41,535 nucleotides of DNA from Geofilum rubicundum JCM 15548 (GTDB taxonomy: Bacteria > Bacteroidota > Bacteroidia > Bacteroidales > Marinilabiliaceae), in assembly GCF_000974365.1 (NCBI RefSeq), contig NZ_BAZW01000037.1, positions 1-41,535 on the forward strand, written 5' to 3'. Shown in pieces: positions 1 through 8,044 of the stretch (within the stretch, counting starts at the first letter, position 1; every line of letters starts with the position of its first letter). Made by a program: the position numbers and the translations under genes. Under the pieces are notes generated by a model that did not search any database, had not been told where the DNA came from, and was given only the letters and a program-made list of their open reading frames with translations.

Positions 1-76
1 GGGAGATAGGGTAGGAAGGGGAGATAGGGTATGAGGGGAATGAAGAGTATGAAGGGTAGGAGGGGGAGATAGGGTT
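1..76. repeat. Purine-rich degenerate repeat
   Basis: The unit GGGAGATAGGGT occurs at about 1-12, 19-30 and 64-75, separated by G/A-rich spacers such as GGGTAGGAGG. The top strand is almost free of C. It lies downstream of the leftward gene at 205-1095 and may continue beyond the window edge. No coding potential is apparent. Confidence 0.7.
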
Positions 77-79
77 AAG

Positions 80-143
80 AGGTCAATAGGTCGTTAGGTC
101 AATAGGTCGATAGGTCGTTAGGTCAATAGGTCGATAGGTCAAT
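80..143. repeat. Eight-copy 8-bp tandem repeat
   Basis: Eight contiguous octamers begin at 80. The order is AGGTCAAT, AGGTCGTT, AGGTCAAT, AGGTCGAT, AGGTCGTT, AGGTCAAT, AGGTCGAT, AGGTCAAT. Variation is confined to positions 6 and 7 of the unit (A/G then A/T), so AGGTC is invariant. There are no spacers, so it is a microsatellite-like array and not a CRISPR. Read leftward it lies just past the hairpin that follows the gene at 205-1095. Confidence 0.9.
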
Positions 144-152
144 AGGGAATAT

Positions 153-182
153 AAGCACCCGGGTTTTGCCCCGGGTGTTTTT
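153..182. terminator. Hairpin terminator downstream of the TIM-barrel gene
   Basis: A perfect 8-bp stem, CACCCGGG (156-163) and CCCGGGTG (170-177), encloses a 6-base loop. The T-run follows on the plus strand. On the minus strand it lies about 30 bases after the stop codon of the leftward gene ending at 205, with A-rich sequence before it. It could therefore act in either direction; the only gene nearby that it could terminate is the leftward one. Confidence 0.65.
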
Positions 183-204
183 AAAAGAAAAACCTTTTGG
201 GTTT

Positions 205-1095
205 TTAGATGATTTGCTTCAGGTTGTTGAAGCTGGTTTCGATGGCTTGCATGGCCTGACCGTCTCGGGTGGCGTCCTGCTCGACAAAGAAATATTTCAT
301 GCCGGCCAATTCTTTGAACTTCCAAATTTCTTTGTAGTTGATGATGCCTTCGCCTACCGGTGCGAAAAACTGATCTTCACTGGCTTCCATATCCTTGATG
401 TGCCATAGTTCGAAACGTCCGGGGAACTGCTTCATGACTTCAATGGGATCGAAGCCGGCACGTTTTACCCAATAATTATCAAGTTCGAAGGTGAGCAAGG
501 AGGGATCGCTTTCCGGCAAAAAGATGTCGGTGAACGGTGTCAGTCCTTCTACCTTATGAAATTCAAAGTCGTGGTTGTGGTAGGCAAAGCGAATGCCGTA
601 GCTTTTCATTACTTCGCCAATGGTATTCAATTCAGCCACAAACTGGCGATAGCTGTCGGCCGATACCCGCCGTTCTTCAACCAGCCAGGGCTGAACGCAG
701 TACTCTACGCCCAGTTCGGCATGGGCCTCTGCCATGGCTTCTACATTGCTGGTGTCCACTCCCTTTACTTCAACGCCGCTGTGACTGCTGATGATTTTCA
801 TGCCCAGGTCGCTGACCATGCTTTTAAATTCCGAAGGAGAATGCCCGTAGAATTGGCCGTTGTCATAGCCCGCCAATTCCAGATGCTGGTACCCAATATC
901 GGCTACTTTTTGGAGGGTCCCTGCCACATCTTTATTCATGGCATCGCGAATGGTGTAAAGTTGCAATCCGATGCCCGCTTTGGTGGCTGCACCTGTCTGC
1001 GCGCAGGCTGTCATGCCATATCGGCCAAGCAGCGCTATTCCCAGCGCACCCATGGCCGATGATTTGAGAAATTCTCTTCGGTTTTTTGGACTCAT
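205..1095 (-). CDS. Tat-exported sugar phosphate isomerase/epimerase family protein (xylose-isomerase-like TIM barrel)
   Basis: A 296-residue protein of the AP-endonuclease-2/xylose-isomerase-like TIM-barrel family. The N-terminus has a twin-arginine signal (NRREFLKSS, then a hydrophobic stretch), so it should be exported folded. MTAC at the end of the signal could be a lipobox, which would make it a Tat lipoprotein. Likely metal and substrate ligands are visible: AYHNHDFEF in mid-protein, ELDNYW, LWHIKD and FFVEQD near the C-terminus. These are the typical Glu/Asp/His positions of the fold. Secreted members are common in Bacteroidota and are thought to act on sugars or inositol-type substrates, but the substrate cannot be read from the sequence. 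The gene stands alone, with a promoter-like element at 1153-1184 and a hairpin after it. The reading frame is intact. Confidence 0.88.
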   Translation of the reverse strand: MSPKNRREFLKSSAMGALGIALLGRYGMTACAQTGAATKAGIGLQLYTIRDAMNKDVAGTLQKVADIGYQHLELAGYDNGQFYGHSPSEFKSMVSDLGMKIISSHSGVEVKGVDTSNVEAMAEAHAELGVEYCVQPWLVEERRVSADSYRQFVAELNTIGEVMKSYGIRFAYHNHDFEFHKVEGLTPFTDIFLPESDPSLLTFELDNYWVKRAGFDPIEVMKQFPGRFELWHIKDMEASEDQFFAPVGEGIINYKEIWKFKELAGMKYFFVEQDATRDGQAMQAIETSFNNLKQII

Positions 1096-1152
1096 GATTT
1101 TCGTTTTTTAGGTGTGTTTTTCAATAATCCTTAAATGTTTCGGTGTAATATT

Positions 1153-1184
1153 GAAAAGTACTAAATGTAAAGGATTTTTCCAAA
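1153..1184 (-). promoter_or_regulatory. Candidate Bacteroidota promoter for the TIM-barrel gene
   Basis: On the minus strand TTTG (1181-1184) is followed after 20 bases by TACTTTTC (1153-1160), a 7/8 match to the -7 consensus TAnnTTTG. It lies about 60 bases upstream of the start codon at 1095. Spacing fits the known -33/-7 arrangement of the Bacteroidota primary sigma factor. Confidence 0.5.
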
Positions 1185-1272
1185 CACAACGAGAGATCAA
1201 AAAAGGTTGTCCGCTAATCGAAGATCGACGTAGTCAATTACGCGCGCTCGGCTATGCTGCTTTGCTTGTAAA

Positions 1273-1320
1273 GAATTACACCAATTACACGAATAAAAAT
1301 TAGTGTAATTGGTGTAATTC
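1273..1320. repeat. Perfect 18-bp inverted repeat in the 1096-1342 intergenic region
   Basis: The left arm GAATTACACCAATTACAC (1273-1290) and right arm GTGTAATTGGTGTAATTC (1303-1320) are exact reverse complements separated by 12 bases. Each arm is itself a 9-base direct repeat (GTGTAATTG then GTGTAATTC). A seven-T run follows at about 1332-1338 on the plus strand. It lies just after the stop of the leftward gene at 1343, so it may terminate that transcript. It could also be a dispersed intergenic repeat. Confidence 0.85.
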
Positions 1321-1342
1321 GTGGACCATCGTTTTTTTATAA

Positions 1343-3384
1343 TTAGAGGACCGTCTTCAAAGCCTCACGACCCGCCTGCAGCATGGGCTGAATGTCCATG
1401 TTGCTGCCAACGGCCTGTTGCATCCAGTGATTGGGCGTCAGGCGCCCCAACTGGTAGATACGGTCTGTTTCATGGGCAAAGTTGCGACTGCTTAAATGGT
1501 CTTCCAGTTGAAATTCAATGATGTTACCGTAGGCATAGGCCGACAAGTACAGCGGATAACTGATCATGTGACTGTAAACGGCCAAAATGGCTGGTCGTTT
1601 GAGCCATAAACGGGTGCATAGTAATCGTTCCAGATTTCGTTGGCCAGACGAACAGTGGTTTCTTTTAATTGTGTGGCATTGGCATCCGGGTTTTCGTAAA
1701 GCCATTTCCATACCCGCATATCCAGAAGCGACACACCCATAATTTCGTAGGTGGACCAGATGAGGTCGAGGGTGCGGAGGGCTTCTTCCTGTGGATTGGT
1801 AGAGGGCATGCCCAATACATCCAGATCACGTTTCTGATAGATGAAGGCGAGGGCCTCGGTGAAGGCCGTGTTAGGTACGCCATTCAACAGGTAATGGTCC
1901 ACGTCATACAGCGAAATAGTTTGTTCCACATTATGGCCCAGTTCATGCATGGCAATGTTGTAGCCCTTGTAGTCCATGCCATTGTCGGGCACCCGTGTGC
2001 GGAGGTAGGACTGCATGCCACGCATGGCCGCGCCCCAGGCGTGGCCGGAGCCACGTGCGGGTTCCACACTGATCTTTTCAGCGAGGTAGCCGGCCCTTTC
2101 TTTCTCATAACCCAACTTCACCAGGACATTGGTAATGTCTTTTCCAAAGGCTTCGGCATCGGGATACAGCGCACGGGTCTTTTCGCTCAACACTTCTTCA
2201 TTGATACTGCTGCGTGCTTTAAAGCCATCGTACCAGATGTCGAAAGGCTCCAGTGGACGGCCCATACGCTGGGAAATTAGTCCACCCACCTCTTTCAGCA
2301 GATCGGAACTCAAAAATTCGACAAATAAGGCTTCAACTTCAGGTTGGGCTATTTCCATGCTGCCTTCAAAATTGCGGCGGATGTAGGTGTCGAGGGGGGA
2401 ATAGGCGTCCATCTGACGCAGGGCCTGAAAATTGTCGATGATTTGCTGGTAGCGGGTGTCGGGTTCCGGCTGCCAGTCGATGCTCTCCCCATTTTGGGTG
2501 ACGGTGTTGGCATCAGGTGCCCATTGGTATTCGGGATTGTTGATGACAACTTCAGGGATGGTCTGGTGAATGATGTGTTGCATCACCTTGTAAATCATTT
2601 GTTGCTTTTCGAGGCCTGCTTCACCCAGCGGATAGTTGGCTTTGAGCTCGTCGCGCAGGTTCCAGTGGGAGAGGAGCGACATATCTTCAGGAAACAGGGT
2701 GCGACCGTCACTGGTCAGTAAATGGCCGGCCTGAATGTTATAGGAACTGATGTAGAGCTCGGATTGGGCGCTGACTCGGGCGTAGGCTTGCTGCAAACGG
2801 GCCGGAACACGGGCGGTAAATACATCACCCAGTCGGGCATAGGCCCACTGGTCGCGACTCCAGTCCTGTCCCATGGCGACCTTCTCTTCCAGCGAGAAGT
2901 AAGGGAAATTGAGTGCCACATAAAAGGCGACTTTATTGTTGTAGAGATCGTCCTGCAGGTGAGCACCTGCATCAAATCCGGCAAATTGCGCATCAATGGG
3001 CAATACTTCACCATATTTAAGGTGCATGGGCGCTTGCAGGTGCAGGGATATTTTATTGAAGTGTCCCCACAGCGTTTCAAAATGGCGGCTTAATTTTTCA
3101 AAGACCAGCTGGCGCTCGGCGGCATCCGCTATATAGTTCTCCGAGCAGTAAGTGCGGAAGGCTTCCTGATCACCATCCTCAGGCCACCAGATGGAAGCTG
3201 CGTGTCGCACCCCTCTTTCAATAGTTGAGGCATCGGCTGCCGGGTGCAACTCTTTCAGGGCATCAATGGTCCCGGTGATGGTGGTCTCCGTTATCTGTGA
3301 TTGCTGTTTGGGCGCATCCGGCGCGGGGTTGGTACAATTGGTCAATGTCATGACGATCAAAATTGTTGTTAGTAATTGCTTCAT
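1343..3384 (-). CDS. Lipoprotein with HELGH zinc-metallopeptidase motif (frame broken once near 1584)
   Basis: A secreted lipoprotein: the signal peptide ends in LTNC (lipobox), with the start at 3384. The catalytic motif HELGH is at residues 480-484. A glutamate about 26 residues later (TEALAF) gives HExxH-x25-E, the spacing of gluzincin peptidases such as M3. I cannot assign a precise family. The first frame stops at 1564 after PFWPFTVT, but conserved-looking sequence (AVYSHMISYPLYLSAYAYG) continues in the next frame to a stop at 1343. Adding one A to the A4 run at 1584-1587 (T on the coding strand) restores a 680-residue protein. About 80 bases upstream is a -7-like box (3463-3470). It probably cleaves or binds peptides at the cell surface or in the periplasm; substrate unknown. 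Confidence 0.75.
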
Positions 3385-3462
3385 CTCTTTTTTGTTGATA
3401 GAATTTATAGTCCGGGCAGTTTAAAGGAAAAGATTAATTGAAGGTGCTCCATTGAGCAGCAT

Positions 3463-3470
3463 CAAATTTA
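3463..3470 (-). promoter_or_regulatory. Candidate -7 promoter box (TAAATTTG)
   Basis: A perfect match on the minus strand to TAnnTTTG, about 79 bases upstream of the lipoprotein start at 3384. No convincing TTTG -33 element was found at the expected spacing. Confidence 0.4.
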
Positions 3471-3521
3471 ATTAATTATATTGATTTTTTTAATGAGAGA
3501 CGTGCTAATCCATAAATGACA

Positions 3522-3550
3522 AAACACCCCCGGCATAACCGGGGGTGTTT
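3522..3550 (-). terminator. Strong hairpin terminator after the DUF4249 gene
   Basis: A perfect 12-bp stem, AAACACCCCCGG (3522-3533) and CCGGGGGTGTTT (3539-3550), has a 5-base loop. It lies 38 bases after the DUF4249 stop codon at 3588 and ends in TTTT on the minus strand. Confidence 0.85.
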
Positions 3551-3587
3551 ATTTGCAACGAAACGCCGTTATTTTCTGAATATTCAA

Positions 3588-4652
3588 TTAATTATCAGTG
3601 CTCAGTCGTTCAATAAACTCATCGTCATACCGGATGACCAGCGCCCTTGAGTTGCTTGAGCCAAAGATGCCTAAGCCACCATTGACATTGGTATAAACGG
3701 AGACTTTTTCGGCAAAGGGATCATCTTCCACCTCCCGTTTTTGGGCCAATGAGTACATGAATTTGAAAAGTACTTCGTCAAAGCTATCTGTCCATATGGT
3801 TATTTCGTTGTCGATGTTATCGAACAAGTAGTAATAATCTATGCGTAAGGCCAATGATAATTGGCTGCTGTTATAGTTCTGGCTGCTGAAATAAAGTTTC
3901 TCGGCAGAGATCTCATCATCAAAGCTCGAAGTTTGATAATCTCCCCAGCTTTTTCTGAATTTTATCAGACTGCTGTTCGAATAAATGGATATCGGTTCTG
4001 TACGGGTAGCCAGGGAATCTCCTTCAATCAGGTAGCAAGAGTCCATTCTGTAATAGTATCCGTCAAACCAGGGCGTTTCCAGTTCCTCACAAACATATTC
4101 CTGAAGTGTTCCTTGTTTCTGACTTGAAATGGACACGCTGTAAAAGACCGCTTGTGATTGCGGTACGTCGTAAGTGAGTTGATACGCCATCCTGGTGGCG
4201 GTATACCCATATTCATAAGTGGTGGTTTGCAGGCCCTCTTCCACTTCCGGATTTTTTATTTGGCCCGGGATGGTTGTCTCAGCCCATGCGGATGCATAGC
4301 CATCTGCGGTAACAACGACCTTGTAGGTGGCGTTTTCTTGCGGATAAGTGCCATGCAGTATGTAATACCCATTGCCCGTGCTGCGGAGTTGCCCCAGAAG
4401 GTTATTGTTTTCATACAGTTCTACAACAGCGTTTTCTATGAGTTTTAAAGCGCCCGGAGGATTGTAGGTTGTGCTGCTGCTAATGTGGATGTTGATAACG
4501 CTGTCCGGGCTGAGGATGGCGTTAACGACCAGTTTGGATGATTTTTTTTCATATTCAAAATCATCTACCATGGATTCACAAGAACCTAAGCCCAGAAGGA
4601 CTAAAGAGGCGATAATTAGCGTCAGTGGATTATATTTTGTGTGGTTCATCAT
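3588..4652 (-). CDS. DUF4249 family lipoprotein, partner of the TonB-dependent receptor
   Basis: The open frame extends to 4700, but the upstream part overlaps the receptor stop at 4675 and has no signal sequence. The likely start is one of two tandem ATGs at 4652 and 4649, giving a lipoprotein signal ending LLGLGSC and about 353 residues. The mature part (KSSKLVVNAILSPD, a repeated beta-rich layout) matches DUF4249, a family typically encoded immediately after a TonB-dependent receptor in Bacteroidota and presumed to sit at the outer membrane with it. The gap to the receptor stop is about 22 bases, so the two are co-transcribed, and a strong terminator follows. The ligand is unknown. Confidence 0.8.
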   Translation of the reverse strand: MMNHTKYNPLTLIIASLVLLGLGSCESMVDDFEYEKKSSKLVVNAILSPDSVINIHISSSTTYNPPGALKLIENAVVELYENNNLLGQLRSTGNGYYILHGTYPQENATYKVVVTADGYASAWAETTIPGQIKNPEVEEGLQTTTYEYGYTATRMAYQLTYDVPQSQAVFYSVSISSQKQGTLQEYVCEELETPWFDGYYYRMDSCYLIEGDSLATRTEPISIYSNSSLIKFRKSWGDYQTSSFDDEISAEKLYFSSQNYNSSQLSLALRIDYYYLFDNIDNEITIWTDSFDEVLFKFMYSLAQKREVEDDPFAEKVSVYTNVNGGLGIFGSSNSRALVIRYDDEFIERLSTDN

Positions 4653-4674
4653 TGTTATTGTTTGGGAGTAGGAA

Positions 4675-7135
4675 TTAGAATTTAATGCCCCATCTGACAT
4701 AGGGAATCAGATTGAAAATGCTTAACTGTCTCAGTTGCGTGGTGGAAGTGTTGTTTTGTTCGTCCCACACATTGTCTTTGTAAATCATAAAGGGGTTGTT
4801 GCGGGCATAAGCGTTATAAACGCCCACACTCCAGGTGCGGTAAACGCGCTTTTTCTGCTTGTGAAAATTGAAACCCAAATCCAGGCGATGGTAATCGGGC
4901 ATGCGATAGTTGTTGCGATTTTCAAAATGCTCAATGGTTCCCGAATTGTCGGAAAGGCTGTTGGGTTCTTTGAAAAAAGTAAAAGGAGATTGAAACTCTT
5001 CATCTTCCATGGTAAAAGGATAGCCCGTTCTATACACCCAGGCAGCACCAAAATCGGTTTTTTCTGTCAGTTTGATGGTGGTGACAATGGATATATCGTG
5101 GCGGGAATCGTATCGGTAAGGATATTTCTCTCCGGAGCCAATCTCATCGAATTGGCGGTTGGCCCACGACAGTGTATATCCTATCCAACCGGAAAAGCGT
5201 CCCTGGTGTTTTTGAGCCAGAAATTCAACACCATAACTTTCACCTTCTCCGCTGGTGACCAGATCTTCCCAATTGCCCTGGTCCAGCTCAAAGAAACTGG
5301 CGCCTTCGGCATAGTCAATCAGATTCTCCATGTATTTGTAGTAGCCCTCAACAGATAGTTCATAGATGGTATTGGGTGCATAAGCAAAGCCCAGAGCGGC
5401 TTGCTGCGACTTTTGAGGTTTTATTTTTTTGGTGGCAGGCACCCATAAATCGGTGGGCAAGCCCATGGATGAATTGGCCAAAAGATGCAGGTACTGTTGC
5501 ATGGTGGTATAGGAGGCTTTGGCCGAAATACGGCTGGAGAGCATGAAGCGCGCCGAAAGGCGGGGTTCCAGTGAATGATAGGTGGTTCCCTGCACATGAA
5601 AGTTGGAGTAATGTAATCCGGCATTCAACCGGATGGCCTGAGAAAGGGTGATGTCATCTTCCACATATACCATCATTTCATTGGCCGGAATGTTTTTGTT
5701 GCCATAAATGGTATCGATGGGGGTGCTGCCACTATCGTAATAGTCTTTGTTGACCGTTACGCCCGGTGAAAAATAGTGCAAGGTATTGTGCATACCAAAG
5801 CGCAGGTAGTGGTTGGGCGAGGGCACAAAGTCGAAGTCTGCTTTCAGGCCATAATCACGAATTTGCGAATAGTATTCATAGAAGTAGCTGGACTTTTCTG
5901 TGGTGTTTTCAATCAGGTCAATGCGTTCTTCTTCATAGTCCTCAAAAATTCTGAATTTGTAATCGCTGACAGTGGCTGTGAGGTTCGCAAACAATTGATT
6001 GTTAATGATGTTGTTCCACCTTAGCGCACCGGTGGTGTTGCCCCATTGGAGTCTGGCCTTGTCTTTCGATTTATATTGAATGGAGACCTGATGGCCTTCT
6101 TCGCCATCCTGTCCATAATAGGAGGAGTAGGTGTTGGTGTATTCGTACTTATCATTCATGAAAAACTTGTCCTTTCCCGTATAAACACTCAGGTACAGGC
6201 GGTGCTGGTTGTTGAAGATATGATTGATTTTGGCATTGAAATCCTGAAGAAAATAGCCCACCCAGAGGTTTTCGCTCTCTCCATATTTTTTGTTGGCTGC
6301 CATTTGAAAGGGGTATGAAAGCAGATCGACGTAGGATCTGCGCCCCGAAAACATAAATGAAGTTTTATCACTTTTGATGGGGCCTTCCAGTGTCAATTTT
6401 GAAGAGATGAGTCCAATGGAGGCATTCCCCTTAAATTCCTGATTGTTACCTTCTTTCATGCGTATGTCCAGCACAGAGGACAGGCGGCCACCATAACGTG
6501 CCGGAAAGCCCCCTTTGATTAAGGTGACATTGCGGATGGCATCGGAATTGAATACCGACATGAAGCCAAAGAGGTGGTTGACATTGTATACCGGCACCCC
6601 GTCTAAAAGAATCAGGTTTTGGTCGGGACCGCCACCCCTGACATAGAAGCCACTGGTCCCTTCAGTGCCCCCTGAACACCGGGCATCAACTGAAAGGTTT
6701 TGATGATGTCTGTCTCTCCCAGCAGGCAGGCAGGATCTCGGTTTTGGCGGGCGACAGCTGTATGGTGCCCATTTGGGTGCTGCGTATGTTTTGCAGGGGA
6801 CTTTGTCCCGAAACCACCACCTCGTCCAGTTCAATGACCGGTTCAAGGGCAATGTTGATGACCGTGTCGCGTGTTAAGTTAAAGGAAGCTGTGAAACTTT
6901 GATAGCCCGTAAAGGTGGCTGAAACAGCTGTTTGGCCCTGCGGCTGCCTGAGACTGTAAAAGCCGTAAGTGTTACTGGCTGTTCCTGATAGTGTCTCAGA
7001 ATTGTAAATGTTGGCGGAGAGCAGCGGTTCGCCCGTTCGGGCATCCGAAATGGTTCCGCTAATGGTGGCGTTTTGAGTCTGAGCAACCAGGGTGGTGGTC
7101 GACAGAAGGACAAAACACAGAAGGTGTAATTTCAT
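4675..7135 (-). CDS. TonB-dependent receptor with N-terminal carboxypeptidase-regulatory-like domain (two frame breaks)
   Basis: An outer-membrane beta-barrel transporter powered by TonB. The start at 7135 gives a signal peptide (MKLHLLCFVLL...VAQ). A carboxypeptidase-regulatory-like repeat (SGTISDARTGEPLLSANIYN) follows, then the plug (FYVRGGGPDQNLILLDGVPVY; GGFPARYGGRLSSVLDIRM), then a barrel ending in a C-terminal aromatic residue (RWGIKF). The frame breaks twice. Near 6726 one G (C in coding sense) is missing, so ILPA should continue as LLGETDIIKTF. At the C5 run 6668-6672 a sixth C is needed to give MPGVQGGTEGT. With both bases restored the protein is about 820 residues, normal for the family. 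It pairs with the DUF4249 lipoprotein downstream. The substrate is not evident. Confidence 0.85.
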
Positions 7136-7204
7136 TTGCTTGGGGGTAAAGTTAAGTTAATTGTTTAAGTTTGATCTTTGTAGGGTTTTGGTGCTTGAGA
7201 AAAG

Positions 7205-7212
7205 CAAAAGTA
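7205..7212 (-). promoter_or_regulatory. Candidate -7 promoter box (TACTTTTG) for the receptor operon
   Basis: A perfect TAnnTTTG match on the minus strand, 70 bases upstream of the receptor start at 7135. No clear -33 TTTG is present at the usual distance. Confidence 0.5.
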
Positions 7213-7364
7213 GCGCCAATTAATGACAGGAATCATGTCTTCAGTGTTAATACGTGTTAAATTCCGGTGCCGGCAGTTAAGGAAAAGTATTTGGTCAAAC
7301 AATTGAGGCGAAGTGGGTGTTTAGGAGTAGAGTTTGGGTTGAATGATACTATAAAAATATAAAA

Positions 7365-7820
7365 ATGAGATTTACTTCACTTTGTCCCATGTCGGACAAG
7401 CGCGTTAATAAATGGGTGGCCCGCATAAATGCGGCCCTGACTTTTGTTTTGTTGCTGGTGTTTTTTTACACGCAGAACATGTATGTGATGCTGTTTTTGG
7501 CCTTTGACTTTATGTTACGGGGAAACGATTATGCGCAATTTAGCCCTCTGGCGATTGTTTCGAAGCAAATTTTAAAGGCCTTGCCTTTAAAACCTCAGGC
7601 CATCAATGCAGGTCCCAAGTTTTTTGCGGCCCGAATAGGCTACTTCTTTTCCTTGTTGACCCTCCTGTTTTGGGTGTTCAAATGGCCTGTTACGGCCAAT
7701 GTAGTAGCCGGTGTTTTTGCACTTTTTGCTTTTTTAGAGGCTGTCATCGGGTTCTGCATGGCCTGTTATGTGTATCCCTATGTGTATAAGGCCACCTATC
7801 ACCAGGAGTTTAGTGAGTAA
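7365..7820 (+). CDS. DUF4395 family membrane protein
   Basis: A 151-residue polytopic membrane protein. The N-terminal CPMSDKRVNKWVARINA block, the central NAGPKFFAARIGYFFS block and the C-terminal GFCMACYVYPYVY block are the conserved signatures of DUF4395. About four hydrophobic segments are visible. The two cysteines of FCMAC, and the one near the N-terminus, may be redox-active or metal-binding, but no function is established. It lies between the divergent receptor promoter and htpG with no obvious partner. The start at 7365 sits just after an A/T-rich leader. Confidence 0.85.
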   Translation: MRFTSLCPMSDKRVNKWVARINAALTFVLLLVFFYTQNMYVMLFLAFDFMLRGNDYAQFSPLAIVSKQILKALPLKPQAINAGPKFFAARIGYFFSLLTLLFWVFKWPVTANVVAGVFALFAFLEAVIGFCMACYVYPYVYKATYHQEFSE

Positions 7821-7982
7821 GGTGGGCGCTTGCTGATTGCACAGCCCTTGCTTTCCCGTTATTGATAATGACTGTGGTTTTATTGGCCACATGGTATTGC
7901 TGTTGTCCGAATTTTCCAAGGGTAAACTGACAGAATAACGGTTGCCCTGTCCTTTTGTCACAATAATTCCTTTGGCACAGGC

Positions 7983-8013
7983 TTTGAATAAAAGGCAAAC
8001 GGAAATATACAAT
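7983..8013 (+). promoter_or_regulatory. Weak candidate promoter for htpG
   Basis: TTTG (7983-7986) is followed after exactly 19 bases by TATACAAT (8006-8013). The spacing fits a -33/-7 pair, but the second half of the -7 box departs from TAnnTTTG. It lies about 30 bases before the htpG ATG. The rest of the 7821-8044 gap holds no gene that I can support. Confidence 0.35.
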
Positions 8014-8044
8014 GCAATTATTATAATATTTTAAATAACGAGTT

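Noticed and set aside
80-143. Possible CRISPR array
   Set aside because: The units are 8 bp, contiguous and without spacers; no cas genes are nearby.
83-325. Leftward 80-residue frame with repeated YRPIDLTT
   Set aside because: It is a translation of the octamer array and overlaps the end of a real gene; no signal or conserved sequence.
7971-7988. Sigma-54-like TGGCAC element upstream of htpG
   Set aside because: The -12 GC dinucleotide is GA at the required spacing, and no activator gene is close.
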